NCBI RefSeq assembly: GCF_001649575.2
Contig: NC_051440.1
Span: 19,255,567 to 19,319,566 of the forward strand
Source: Kryptolebias marmoratus
Lineage: Eukaryota > Chordata > Actinopteri > Cyprinodontiformes > Rivulidae
DNA: 64,000 nt
Direction: 5' to 3'
This document shows positions 1-11,500 of this stretch, one piece after another; position 1 is the first letter of the stretch, and each line of letters opens with the position of its first letter. The notes below the pieces were generated by a model. That model was given only the letters and a program-made list of their open reading frames with translations. It was not told the DNA's origin and did no database searches. The position numbers and the translations under genes are program-made.

Positions 1-635
1 TTTATAAATTGTATTTATAAGGTGCAGGATAAGGTATAGCAGCAAAAATTTAGCAACTGCAATAATTTAAATGCTGAAAACATTAAATCTACGTACTTTT
101 GAAAACTGTTTTGCATTATGAAGTTTTCTAATAATGTTTTACTAAGATCTTATTTATTAGTATGTTGAGTATTTGATCATGGCAGTTTCAGCAAAATGTT
201 TTTTTTTATTCAATTCTACTTTGTCAGTGTCAAACTGCTGTAGTTTTCACTTTTTACAAAACTATTCTGTCTGTTGAAATAAACAATATCACAGTAAGTG
301 ATTTGTATTCAGTTATATTGATTAAGAACTGTATCAACAATGTTTTAACCATCAGACAGCATCACTGTTTATAGTCTTACCTTGGTTTCTCTATGTCAGC
401 TTGCGCAGTGGCATATTTACTGCCGCTGCAACACATCCTTTAATGCAGTTTAATGTGTACACGTGCACATGACTCCTCACTCAAAGCCATTCCCTTTCTA
501 ACCTGCAACTAACATCTTTTTAGATTTGACTCATCCGCAACTTCAGGAACCGTCTTCTGATTGCACTCTCATTTTCAACAAGGTGAACGCTACACAAAAC
601 AACAGCCCAGAACTAGTAAAATAACATATAGACAG

Positions 636-637
<2 letters not shown>
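1..637. other. A+T-rich non-coding DNA
   Basis: No recognisable gene, RNA or mobile element was seen. The sequence is A+T-rich with short T-runs and no open frame of note on either strand. Confidence 0.6.

Positions 638-671
<34 letters not shown>
638..671. repeat. (AT)n microsatellite
   Basis: About 17 uninterrupted AT dinucleotides, self-complementary and so able to form a cruciform. It is the first of several long AT arrays in the window. Confidence 0.95.
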
Positions 672-675
<4 letters not shown>

Positions 676-1904
676 AATTAATCAGTTATAATGGATTTTA
701 TTAGACATGATGGTAACTTGATTATATCAGTGATTTTTAGACCAGGGGCAATGCAAATGTAAATTGTTAACATTTTGCAAAGTCTGCTGGACAGAAATTT
801 ACCAGTTTAATATACAGATTTACAGTGCACATATTTCATACAATGAACCTCTCATCTATACTGTGTTAAGAACAATTAATTGACTGATTATCAAAGGTAT
901 TTTTTATTAAATACGTGACTTTTTTATTAGTACTACTTTATGCAATGCTAACAATAAAGAAATGCTGTAGTGCAGGAAGGAAACTAAATTATATTGTGTG
1001 AAATTATTACAAAATGAACTTAGAACATTTTGCCACTCTACTCTTAAAACCAACTTTACACTTTTTTCCATTCAACACTTTGAAAGAGTGAGGTGTACTT
1101 ATTGTCACATGTACTGCATAGTTAAAGACTTATCAGTTTTTAAATGTCTTTATGGATGTGTAAATAACCAATGCAGCATGGATATTTCTGCAGTAAATGC
1201 CAGAATGTTGCTTTGAATATTCTAAAGTTTCCTTTTACTTCACATCTCACACAGAATCTCACACAGAATAACACAGTTCACAACAGTTTAGCAACTTTTG
1301 AGTAGATGAGTCTGTTTTCACACATAATTTCTCACTGAAAATCTGCATGGATACATTTCCCTATAATGTGCAAAAAAAAAGTTGACAGTTTTTTTTTTTT
1401 TTTTAACAACAGCTATGAACCAAGCAAAAGAGTATAGCTATCCAATGGCCTCTTAGGCTGAATGTTAAGAACGCTAAGCGGATTTACAGTCCAATGTCAG
1501 CATTAAGCAAAGGGATGATTACAGGTATCAGGAGTTGACATTGATAAGGGAAAAAATGTTCACATGTTATCTGAAAAAGGATGTAATATGAAGACTGGAT
1601 TATAATGCTGAATGTTATCGTGTTAAATAGAGCCACGAGGAAAGAGGGAAAGATTCAAGGAGGAAGAGAAGAAATGATCATGAAGATTTAAATATGTGTT
1701 AATTTGAGACTTACCAGAGCTAAACAGTAGTACTTCTGTTATAACTCATAAATTTATCACTTAAATCACCCAAACCAAGACATAAACTTTTTTTCTGTTA
1801 GTAACTATGATAAAAATATTGTTAAAAAAAAGAAAGGCAATCAAACTCTCACAGGCACAAAAACTTACACATATCAGACTTGTTTTCATCTGTCAAGTTT
1901 CATA
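672..1904. other. A+T-rich non-coding DNA
   Basis: The 72-codon open frame at 998-1216 has no similarity I recognise and is rich in Cys, Phe and Leu, as expected of translated A+T-rich DNA. A T-run lies near 1390-1404. Nothing else was recognised. Confidence 0.55.
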
Positions 1905-2160
1905 CATCAGAAAACAGGGAGACTTGTCATGTACAATTGCCCTTGAGGCTCTCTCTTGAAAATGCTATCAGCCTCACAGCGCCTTCCAGAACAATCTTGC
2001 ACCAGACCTTATAGTTTCATTGCCTGGCAGCTCCAGCTGCTATGCTCTGCCAGCCACTCACACAAGGAGCAAATGCTCTATTGCAGACAGGATAAGCAGT
2101 ATCATACTATGTAGCTTGACACTAATAACATAGAAGGAGCCCTCAGAGGACATAGGTAGA
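1905..2160. promoter_or_regulatory. candidate conserved non-coding element
   Basis: This block is clearly less A+T-rich and more complex than its flanks, without simple repeats or a long open frame. It contains a CAGCTCCAGCTG arrangement with an E-box CAGCTG near 2034-2039. In fish gene deserts such blocks are often conserved enhancers. That reading is inference from texture only. Confidence 0.22.
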
Positions 2161-2422
2161 ACAAAGTATTCAATACAAAAAGGTGCAAGTATTCATGAAA
2201 AGAAATGTGTTTAATGTAAAGAGAAATTAATACAAAGATTGTGCATGTAATAGACTTTTCAAATTTATTTATCACTTTTTATTCAAAACAAAAACTTACT
2301 ATTTATTAATGCATAAAGTTTTAAAATCAAATTGGTACTGCACTGCTTAGTGAAGAAAACTACACTGTCCAGGAAAACAAAGCACCACTTAGACAAAGTA
2401 AAGTGTCCCAGTTTAAAAATAA

Positions 2423-2490
<68 letters not shown>
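2423..2490. repeat. (ATT)n microsatellite
   Basis: About 22 uninterrupted trinucleotide units of TTA/ATT, flanked by A+T-rich single-copy DNA. Its perfection suggests a polymorphic locus. Confidence 0.96.
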
Positions 2491-3230
2491 GTTTTACAGT
2501 AAGTATGACAGCAGAAAATGGGTTCTATTTTATTTAATTATGTGATGATTGCTTACATATACATTTGAAATTTTTGTTTAAATAGTAAGGCCACCTGTAC
2601 ACTCACAACCCATTTATCCTCTATGTGTTCTTAATTTTTTCAATAAACAATAAATGGTACCGCTCTAGCTAATTGGGTCAGGCAATGATCAAGCTAATTC
2701 ATTCATTAATTTGTCAACTCAGAACAAATAAAACAATTTATAACCTACATTTAAAAAAATCTGCATCAAATAAGCTCTATTTTGATATCAATATTGTTAT
2801 CTATGCGTAAAAATTAAGAATGATTAAAATTCTAAAAGATCAACAATTTTTTTTACGAATGCCAGCATTGTGAGGATTTACAGCAGATGTTAGGGTTATC
2901 CATGAAGGAATTATATGCTAATTTACAGCCAATCAGAGGAATTCCTCAGCTTCAGCCTGGTGTGATGTTCCAGGAAGTTGAACAGAATTTAGACCAACTC
3001 TGATGATCATTTTTTGACAATAAATTGGTAACCAGTAGACCTTTTTTAAAATTTCAAACTGTGTTGGATTAGTCTTTAAACGATCTATCTAATGGTATCA
3101 AAATATGTTGTGCTTGATGAGGTTATAAAACTCAGGAGGTCTTGCTAGTTTAAGTAACCTTCTCACAATGGATGACAACATAACTTATTTTTACACAAGG
3201 ATTGATCAGCATAGTTTAGACCCTTCAACA
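2491..3230. other. non-coding DNA with one denser block
   Basis: Mostly A+T-rich. A more complex patch at about 2865-3010 (dense in TTAC, CCAATCA and AATTCC words) could be a short regulatory element, but nothing decisive is visible. No gene was seen. Confidence 0.4.
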
Positions 3231-3234
3231 TAAT

Positions 3235-3628
3235 TCCTCACTCTGCTGCTGTCTTTACTTGCTTTACTTTTCATGTTTGTATTTGAAATTATTTCTATGA
3301 TTAACATGTGTTTTTCTTTGTCTTTCTTCCCATAGAAACTACAACTGGACCAGTCATTTTGTGTTTGTCTGCGTCTCCTTCCTGTCCTCTCAAACCCCAG
3401 CTGGTCGGTTTCTTCTTGTTGAAAGGGAGCTTTTCTTTTCTACTGTTGCCAGTGTTGCTCAAGATGGGAGACTGTAACAAAGTGACGAGTGATTGCAATC
3501 TGCTGGCTTCCTTAGATAGATAACTTTTACTAATTGGCTTTTAAAATGTATGTGAATGCTTTTGTACAGTGCCCTGAGATGACTTTTGTTGTGACTTGGC
3601 ACTATATAAATAAACTGAATTGAATTAA
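3235..3628 (+). mobile_element. L2-like LINE, 5'-truncated 3' UTR copy 1
   Basis: This is the 3' untranslated end of a fish L2/Maui-like non-LTR retrotransposon in forward orientation. It carries the characteristic fish LINE ending GGCACTATATAAATAAA followed by a GAATT-type tail near 3600-3628. The CTGGACCAGTCATT and CCTGTCCTCTCAAACCCC blocks recur in the copy at 59.15-59.7 kb, which retains the ORF end. The copy is heavily 5'-truncated and has no coding sequence. The 71-codon open frame at 3308-3523 is translated UTR. After CCCCAGCTGG it jumps straight to the GTTTCTTC segment, so about 40-60 bp of the usual UTR is missing. L2 rather than another CR1-group family is inferred from memory of fish repeats. 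Confidence 0.75.
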
Positions 3629-3900
3629 GATATAACAGTATGTGACTTTTTTTTGAGCCTGTGACAATGACAGCATGTTGTATCTATTCACATGCTTTCT
3701 AACTATGATATTCAGTTGCTTAACACAAGACTAAATTGTGCTGTATGTGCATGTAATGAAGTCTGAAAATATACACACATTGATTACATGTTTATCCATG
3801 TTTATATGAACATTGAACATGTATAAACCTAAAGCACATGCGGTAGTTAAAGAAAGGAAGCAGAGAGATAACTATGTGAAAAGTTAATACTGCTCTTAAG
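3629..3900. other. A+T-rich non-coding DNA
   Basis: Nothing recognised between the LINE tail and the denser block that starts near 3.9 kb. Confidence 0.5.
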
Positions 3901-5270
3901 AAAGCTCTCTCTATTTTCTCACAGTAGGGGGAAGCCATCTGAAGGGGTTATTTATTTTTCATCTAGAGATGGAAACTGAAGAGCAGTAAGGAGAGCCCCA
4001 GTAGAATTACTGACTGGAGATGTATCCTCCTGGGGGCTACTGTCTCTCTCTTCTCCTTTTTACCACTCCCGCTCACTTTCCATCTTCCACATTTCTGATC
4101 TTTGCAAGAGAGCTGCCACTGTTTCTCTGGGAGAAAGGAAAAAAAAAAGAAAAAAGAGAGGGGCTGCTCATTCTCAATACATTATTTGCCTGCTTCACAG
4201 TCAAACTTCATTCATCCCACACTCCTGTGGTCCGCAGAGCTCTGGTTGGCTTTGCTCAGCTTTAAATGCGCCACTCAAGCTGTGCTGAGAGGTAGTTCAG
4301 GCTCCTCCCAGTATTGTCTGTTTCTACGTGGGAAGCAGCGTTTTTATCCCAACCCTCCTCATTAACAGCATTCCCATTACACCCCAGAGTCATTAAAAGA
4401 GCCACTTGTCTTCCACTGTCCCCTCTAGTGTTTTCCTTTCATCATTCCATTTCTTTGTTCCGATGAACTTAAGGTGTGAATGTCTTGGCTGGCACATTTT
4501 CTCCATCAGGACCAGAGTGAATTATTGGGTGCCAGAGAAGTGGGGCTACATAAGCTTCATAAAACTACCTCTCCATGGCCTGTTCTAGGCATTCTGGTGT
4601 TGTCATGGGAGCCAATGAAAGGCTGCCTTACTGTTCTGTTTCGCTTAATGAACTAAGGTGTCAAATGCATTCTTACATTAGGGTCATTTGGGAGGTTCCC
4701 CATAGCTTCAAAGGATAAGGATACTAAAAATAAGAGTGCTGTGGACAGTATGCAAGGGAGCTCATGTTTTCAGACCAATCTAAGGCAATCCTTTTCCCAA
4801 TTTTATCATCCAGGGAAGGTTACAAGGCCTCTAGCATTGCAGGTTTTGAGCAAGTACATATTTAAGATGACGTTGTTGCTACAATAGAGAACTCTTTAGC
4901 AACACAGTTTCTCTGTAAGAAATCTCATCTGGCAACAGTGAGGGACCGCAGGAGTTTGCCATTTTCCAATTTGTTTTTTCTGACAACTATGAGGTAATAG
5001 AACTCTCTTATTTTCTTTTTAGAATTCTCTAATCTGATCAAGAAATAAAGAGGAATGCAGAGCAACCACTTTCACATTTCTATGGAAGGAAGGAAAAAGA
5101 GAGAAGTAATATCGGGAGCTGCTATAAAAGTAGAGAGGGGCTTGTAGTGAGATACACTCTTCATTATACCTCAAATAGAAACAAGCTGAGGCTTTGCTAA
5201 TCTCCCTCACAGCAGCAAAGTGAAAATGGACTTTGCTTTTACTGCCCTTTAAAGCCACAAACTAACAATG
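3901..5270. promoter_or_regulatory. candidate regulatory block
   Basis: About 1.35 kb of higher-complexity sequence compared with its flanks, containing pyrimidine-rich tracts, a GGTTGGC/CCAAT-like site near 4244 and a perfect TATAAAAG at 5123-5130 on the plus strand. The open frames here (for example 4020-4265 and 4102-4365) overlap in different frames and look like shadows of pyrimidine-rich DNA. A cluster of conserved elements or an untranslated exon would fit. No exon boundary can be proved. Confidence 0.22.
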
Positions 5271-6289
5271 GATGAAAAATAAATCAAATTTGCACCAGCC
5301 CCTTTACAATAAACCCCTTACTTACCCACTCTTTCTTGTCTATTGCACCCCTTGCCTTTCTCCTTAACCTTTATGCTACTTTACGTTCCAGCCCCCACCT
5401 AGTTAACTTCATTGGTTGGAGAGGAAGACTGCTGAGGATGCAAGACTAAGAAGAAACCAACATCAATTAGACTCTAAAGTGCGCTTTATTTATTTATTTT
5501 TGTACCTCATGCCAAATTAAATTAAGCTATAAAAAAGCGAAATGGAAAAGCAGTGAACTTTAATTATTGAGGCAGCATGGGTCACTGCGCACGATGCTGC
5601 AGTTCACTGTATGTTCTAACAGTGCACATATATGGGGTCACTATTTTCATCCTTTCATTGTTCAAATGTTGATCTGGTTCTTCTGAATATAATTTCTCCC
5701 CAATGGGGAGTTCTTCTTCACCACTGAAGTCTGTTTTGTGTTTGCTCAAAATCAAGCAGTGATTTTAAGCAAAACCTTTGTATAGGTTGATGTTTATAGT
5801 ATGTAATAAATATAAACTAAATCAGTTGGACTGTATTGAAATGTATCCAATTGGAATAAATTAGTTTACAGTTACACTGAATTAGACTGTACCAGTAATG
5901 GACCGGTTAGCTGACCAGCTTGCACCCCACTCAGTAGCCACTACCTACACCCACCCCCACTACCATGTGCTCCAAATGGGACAAAGTTGTTCTTCAGAAT
6001 AGATGGCTTTATGGATGGTTGGCTAAATAATAAAATTAACTGTATTCAATTCAATTAAAATTTAATTTACTATATAGTACACTATATGGATAAAATGAAT
6101 AAATTAAATAAAGTGATTTTCACAAAATACATTATATGTTTACTGAATCCTACTGTAACAATTAGGTTATAAAAGGGGGTGCAGACTGACTACCAACAAA
6201 CTGTACCACTCAACCACATTTTATAACCTTGTACCCTATCTCGTTTAACTGGTTGCATGCAGTAAGACATCAACACATCTTTGACCAAT
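5271..6289. other. A+T-rich non-coding DNA
   Basis: No gene or mobile element was recognised. Short inverted words occur near 6050-6072 (AATTAAAATTTAATT) but are expected in such A+T-rich DNA. Confidence 0.5.
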
Positions 6290-6490
6290 GACAAGCCTTG
6301 CATTAATTAGGAAGAAAAAAGGAGGGCTTGAAGATGGGAGCTGGCTCTCATTGCTCACTTACATGAGCCTGAATGTAGAGCAGGTTTATTTGCAAATGAG
6401 GCATCACTAGTTCAACTAAATGAAGAGCCATTTGGGAGCAGGAGAGAGATAAAATTTCCATCTCTAGGATAGAGGAAATGAAGGACCCAT
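6290..6490. promoter_or_regulatory. candidate conserved non-coding element
   Basis: A compact block holding ATTTGCAAAT at about 6388-6397, an overlapping pair of POU octamer-like half sites, plus a CATTAATTAGG homeodomain-type word near 6301. It lies in otherwise bland DNA. Regulatory function is inferred from motif content only. Confidence 0.25.
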
Positions 6491-6792
6491 ATATGCTTGC
6501 TGTTGAAGATATCTAGTAATTTCACTGAAAGCAAATGAAATAAAAGAGAGCTGACACAACTTGTACTAAAAAGCAGGATTAGTGGTTTGACGGTTTAACG
6601 TAAAGTTCAATTTGTGATTTTCAGTGTCACAAAGCAGGTTCACTTTAGCTGGGTCTGTTACTGTGACAGCCCTGTTCCGCCTCTCACACAGTGGCTGCTG
6701 AAGATAGGCACTAGATTCACGCAAACTGCAAAGTAGAAGCTGGTAAAAAAGATGAATGTATGGATGCTACTGCAACAACTTACTTCGAGAAC

Positions 6793-6816
6793 CTAACCTG
6801 CTCCAGAGCAGGTTAG
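6793..6816. repeat. 10-bp perfect inverted repeat, 4-bp loop
   Basis: CTAACCTGCT at 6793-6802 and its exact complement AGCAGGTTAG at 6807-6816 flank the loop CCAG. The stem is GC-containing, so it is less likely by chance than the A+T-only palindromes nearby. It may be part of a palindromic MITE-like repeat, but no flanking target duplication was identified. Confidence 0.85.
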
Positions 6817-6849
6817 ATTTCTGGATTAGAGATCACACATGTCAGTGCA

Positions 6850-7394
6850 ACGTGCCTAGTTCAAGCTAATGTAGGGCCCAAGAGCAAACTCTGTCCATAA
6901 ACTGAGGAAATCAGTTACTACATGAATGCAAATGTAACAGTTAACTGATCAGAACCACATGTGGAGAGCAGAGCACAATATGAAAGAACAAACACAACAA
7001 AACGTAACACAAAACTGGACAATCTTCAACATAGTAAAACTGTATTTTCCCAGTAATAAATACATAAAAAAATCATAATGTATTGCTGACCCTGATGCAG
7101 CATTTTTCAGCTTATAAATAGTATTTTTAGACATCACTAATTACATTTGAAAGGTCAAATATTAACCCTTTTTGTAAGTTATGAATCAAAAAAGCATGTT
7201 TTAGCATGTGTGAAACTCTGCTTTTGCAAAAAGAGTTCATATATAAATTGGAAATCTTTAAACGGAATTTATAAAATGCTAATGTAGAACTATACTATAC
7301 TACACATGTTAAATATAAATAACTCTGAGAAGGTTACACATGTTTGTCCTTGTATTATTATTGCATTCCTCATCTTATGCTTGTCTTTTTAACT
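6850..7394. other. A+T-rich non-coding DNA
   Basis: Nothing recognised. The 62-codon minus-strand frame at 6949-7137 has no recognisable features. Confidence 0.5.
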
Positions 7395-7640
7395 TGGTTA
7401 GCATATGTAACAACAGAGATCAAAGAAGTTTGATAATCCAGCAAAGGCCCCTGGGAGACGCAGTGGGAAACAAATTAAACATGATAACTGAGCCTGTGCC
7501 TCTCTCATTGATGGGGTAACGTGTGTTAGAGAACAATCAGGACACGGAGAGGAGGGAGAAACCATGAGAAAACAGCTGATTCCCTTCAGTTTCCTTTCTG
7601 GGATGGCTGCCAGGTCAGATGGCATGGCAGTGCACGGCTT
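7395..7640. promoter_or_regulatory. candidate conserved non-coding element with TCF/LEF-like site
   Basis: A high-complexity island containing AGATCAAAG at 7417-7425, which matches the consensus for TCF/LEF factors (Wnt signalling), a CATTGATGG word near 7507-7515 and an AACAATCAGG word near 7531-7540. The flanking DNA is A+T-rich and low in complexity. Enhancer function is inference. Confidence 0.25.
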
Positions 7641-8549
7641 GTGATATTACTTTTTTTTTTCTTTTTTTCTTTTAAATCAGACATACTGGAAATTAATAAA
7701 GATCTAGCTGGAATCTCAGGATTAGCTTTTCATGTAGTGTTCTTTCCTATAGTAAATATTAAATAAACAGTTCAAAAATACAATAATAAATTTGTATACT
7801 AACAAGGTAAAACAAGTAATGTTCCCAATTTCTTTAGAAAAAATATACATTTCTTTTTTGTGTTTGTTTGTTTGAGTTATAATTAATATTGTTATTGATA
7901 TTATTATTGCAAGGGATGCCATGTTGTTTCATACAATCCCCCCAAAAATTACCACTGTTGGCTGAATGTCCAGGTGCCTGTAATGAAGTGTGATTCTAGA
8001 TTATTTTTCAGATACTGTATAATCAAAGACATTTTGTGACAAAATGAAGCGCATGGGGATATCAAGGACATCAAGCAAAAAGAAACAAACAAAAAAAAAA
8101 CAAGAAACCTGGGCTGGATTGAAATAAGAAAGAAGATAAAACTGGTCATCAGTGTTACAAATCAGCAGATAAGCTTCCTTGCTTTGATTCTGCTTTTACA
8201 AACAGGTGATCTTTTCTTTTTTTTTTTTTTTTCCCTGAAACTCCATTACTGGTAGGCAGGGCTTTTAACATATTTAATAAGAGTGTATACAAAAATGCTT
8301 ATAGATAAAATTTGTTTTTACATAAACAAACCAACACATAAAATTGTGATAAAACATAAATGAAACAAAATAAGTTTCTGTTCAGTTGGGATTGGCTGAA
8401 TGACATTTATGTGTAGAAAAGAGACATCAATGTTAACAGAATGAATGTCATTTAAAAGTAAAATGAAAACATCAATTCACAATTGATAAGTAGTGGGTCA
8501 AAGTTGTGCAAGTCAATACACACATATAACAATAATACCATCTTTGCTT
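7641..8549. other. A+T-rich non-coding DNA
   Basis: T-runs at about 7650-7670 and 8215-8232. No gene, RNA or mobile element was recognised. Confidence 0.5.
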
Positions 8550-9285
8550 TGAGGATGTTGATGGGGGACCCAGGAATCCCCGTGGGCTATGATGTTTGCA
8601 GATGGCATCGTGATCTGTGGTGAGAACAGGGAACAGGTGGAAGAGAACTTGGAGAGGTGGACTTATGCACTTGAAAGACAAGGGATGAAATTCAGCCGTA
8701 GCAAGACAGAGTACATGTGTGTGAATGAGAGAGAGGCAGGTGGAACAGTGAGGCTACAAGAAGCAGAGGTTACAAAGGTGCAGGACTTCGAGGACTTCGG
8801 GTCGACTGTCCAGGAAAACAGGGAATGTGGTAAAGAGGTGAAAAAGAGAGTCCAGGCAGGATGGAGTGGATGGAGAAATGTTTCAGGAGTGATTTGTGAC
8901 AAAAGGGTGGCAGCAAAGGTCAAAGGAAAGATTTCCAAGACAGTGGTGAGAGCAGCAATGTTGTTTGGTTTGGAGACAAAAAGACAGGATACAGAACAGG
9001 AAGTGGCAGAGCTGAAGATGTTGAGGTTCTCCTTGGGAGGGACGAGGATGGACAGGATTAGGAATGAGGTCATCAGAGGTCCAGCACAGGTTGAAGGACT
9101 GGGAGATAAAGTTAGAGAGGCCAGACTTGTGCAGAGGAGGGACAGTGGGTATATTGGTAGAAGGATGTTAGAGACACAGCTGCCAGGAAGAAGACAAAGA
9201 GGAGATATATGGATGCTGTAGAGAGGACATGGACGTAGTTGGAGTGAGGACAGAGTTGGATGACTCGCTGTGGCAAAATTTAGCT
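8550..9285 (+). pseudogene. non-LTR retrotransposon (RTE-like) reverse transcriptase C-terminal fragment
   Basis: An open frame of 210 codons (8589-9221) covers the end of the reverse transcriptase palm and the thumb/C-terminal region of a LINE common in fish. Recognisable blocks are VEENLERW, SRSKTEYMCVNERE, CGKEVKKRVQAGW, VAELKMLRFSLGGTRMDRIR, LGDKVREARL and RRMLE. The N-terminal RT motifs and the endonuclease are absent, so the copy is 5'-truncated; similarity begins a little before the first ATG. The catalytic FADD box reads FADG, so an active-site aspartate is lost. Compared with the family as I remember it, an RWFGH-like segment is missing after VREARL and the last residues are frame-shifted. 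Similarity continues past the stop to about 9285 with the GACTCGCTGTGGC ending. RTE clade membership is inferred. Not a host gene. Confidence 0.85.
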
Positions 9286-9319
9286 TTTTTTTTAAATACT
9301 GGTCACGCTTTCCTTATAT

Positions 9320-9382
9320 ATTTATATATATGTGCGTAATTGTGTGTGTGTGTGTAATTGTGTGCGTGTGTGCACGCATGTG
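9320..9382. repeat. imperfect (GT)n tract
   Basis: TGTG-rich tract interrupted by GTAATTGTGTG units, each present twice, about 40 bp past the LINE fragment's 3' end. It is purine-pyrimidine alternating and so potentially Z-forming. Confidence 0.8.
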
Positions 9383-9430
9383 GTAAATACTGACTGCAAT
9401 CCACAAAGTTAAAACTGGGACATTTGCCAA

Positions 9431-9637
9431 ACATCCTTCTATCCATCTTATTTACCCGCTTCTCCTTTCCGGGTAGCAGGCAGCTGGTGCCTATCTCCAG
9501 CAGTCACTGTGCGAGAGGCAGGGTTCACTCTGGACAGGTCGCAAGTCCATCACAGGGACACATAGAGACAAATGAGACAAACAACCATTCAGGCTGGGAG
9601 GCGACAGCTCTAACCACTGCTCCACTGTGCCGCCTCA
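9431..9637 (-). mobile_element. tRNA-SINE-like dispersed fish repeat, internally deleted
   Basis: On the minus strand it opens with GGCGGCACAGTGGAGCAGTG, which resembles the 5' head of tRNA-derived SINEs: an A-box-like TGGAGCAGTGG. It ends in the GACAGGTC / AGAGGCAGGGTTCACTCTGG words of a repeat found widely in fish. The part that would hold the B box is missing: AACAACCATTCAGGCTGGGA joins two segments that are normally further apart. The 85-codon frame 9424-9681 is a translation of this repeat, not a gene. The family name is not certain. Confidence 0.6.
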
Positions 9638-9639
9638 TT

Positions 9640-10649
9640 TCTCAAACACTTAAAATAAAATATATATTACTTCGTTTATGATAATAAATCATGTATACAT
9701 TTTAAAGGTAAATGCCTGTTTCAGATTGTTTTCTTCACAGTATGTTGCAACTTCTAAGACATTTATTCTTACTGTAACAAATTTGTCTTAGCACATAAAC
9801 CATTTAATTATGAATTGTTTAAAGTTATTACAAAGTTGCTGATGTTGAAAATGTGAATCATCACAAGTTTTTGAAATTGAATACACAAACAGAGATGTGA
9901 ATCTGAGCTAAAGCCTTCCTCAAGACTTTCAAAGGAACAAACTAAAAACTTATGAGATCAAAAAGATTTGCAAGGTTGTGCCCTTGTTTTTTTTTTTTTT
10001 CCTCTGTGCCTTAAAGGTTCACCTGTCTTCACATATAAACACTAGATATGGTGACAGTAAAAGTGAAGATGATTTGGACTTTTTACTGCAGTTGCTGTTC
10101 TCACACAGGCACTTCACAGCAGGAGACTGGAGATGTGCTCTCACAGCGAGGAATGCAAGGGAGAAGACACGATGGAGTACCTGTTTAGATCAAATAGGAG
10201 GCAGGACACAATGCAATTAGCGTGGCATGAAAATGATTTGTTTGGCTAATAGCATGCTTATAATGTCAGATGAGGCACCTCAATTTCTTTTTTATTTTAC
10301 TTTATTTAGTTTAACTTTATCTATTTTTTTTAAATTTCATTGTTTTTTTTTTATCAAAACCTGTTACAAATATTTTGCCACAACAAACAAGTCAGCACAA
10401 ACTGTAATGTATTTATATGCTGCTGCTCAAGAATATGATGTCAACTGTGAACTGTTTAATCACATTTTTCAGATCTGTACCATATTTAAGAAATCCTAGG
10501 ATTGCATGTGAAAATGTTTTAGGAAGTGGACCATAAGTTATAGAACAAACAAAACAAAAAAGAACCTTGCATCCTAACTGAGTGGGTTTTTTCAGATTTT
10601 TTCTGTGCTTCCTTCTCTTAATATTTTACATGTTTATGCAAATAATTTT

Positions 10650-10650
<1 letters not shown>
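9640..10650. other. A+T-rich non-coding DNA
   Basis: Nothing recognised. The frames at 9978-10220 and 10227-10499 are low in complexity or lack any family features. Confidence 0.5.

Positions 10651-10651
<1 letters not shown>

Positions 10652-10723
<72 letters not shown>
10652..10723. repeat. (AT)n microsatellite, about 36 units
   Basis: 72 bp of uninterrupted AT dinucleotide, one of the longest simple arrays in the window. A perfect array of this length is normally unstable and polymorphic and can extrude as a cruciform. Confidence 0.97.
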
Positions 10724-10726
<3 letters not shown>

Positions 10727-10974
10727 TATTTACCTGGAACTCATCTAATCAGAGAGCTTAAAACATCAAGAATTCAATTTAAGTCATTGGATGCCAATCA
10801 GCAAATATGCATAAATACCCTGCAGGCTATGTGAGAACTGAAGCAATTTATTTTTTCACCTTTTACAAACTTTCTTTATGAACAACGTAAGCAACATTTT
10901 GCAAAACATTTAGAACCTTGAATAAGCAGAAACAAATGGTCGAAAAATGGATAAAAAATGGATGGGTGGATGAT

Positions 10975-11130
10975 TTAAAGGGCCTCATCTGTTATTTCCT
11001 TTTGTCACTCAGCATGCAGAGGCACACTGCTCGGGATAATAGAATGAAAAGCCTAGCAATCTTCAGGTTTAATTAATGATGAAGCAGATGTTGGTGGAGA
11101 CATACAGCCAGAACACAAATGAATTTGATT
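10975..11130. promoter_or_regulatory. candidate conserved non-coding element
   Basis: High-complexity block with CAGCATGCAGAGGCACAC and a homeodomain-type TTTAATTAATGA near 11067-11078. The flanks are low-complexity. Regulatory role inferred. Confidence 0.25.
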
Positions 11131-11500
11131 ATTAAAAATTCTTTTAAAATTAAGTGTGAAGCCATTACAGGTAAGCTTTATGTGTTGCTTATCTGTGTTC
11201 AGCTTATGAGTGTAAATGTTACTCTTTTATGGTTTTTACTATCTTTGCTAAGTATGTGTAGTTTTGCATGTTTAATTTGCATGCATCTTTTTTTTTCCTT
11301 ACAGATATTGCATGTTTAAAAAGTGTTCATTCACTTATTAGTTCCTCTTGATAATGATGTAAAATGTAGTCATACTTGACTGTCGTTAAGTCAGATTAAT
11401 TTCCACATTGAGATCTCCAAGAAAGACCCTTTGGAATATTATTGTTTTACATCATCAATTAAAATTTGTGTGTCAAAATTTCAACATCGTATCTATAAAG
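11131..11500. other. A+T-rich non-coding DNA
   Basis: Nothing recognised. Frame 11119-11319 has no features of a known protein. Confidence 0.45.

Noticed and set aside
3308..3523. 71-codon plus frame and its antisense frame at 3301-3498
   Set aside because: Both are translations of the L2-like 3' UTR, shared with the second copy at 59.6 kb.
8663..9073. 136-codon minus-strand frame
   Set aside because: Antisense shadow of the reverse transcriptase fragment on the plus strand.
9424..9681. 85-codon plus frame
   Set aside because: Translation of the SINE-like dispersed repeat in the antisense direction.
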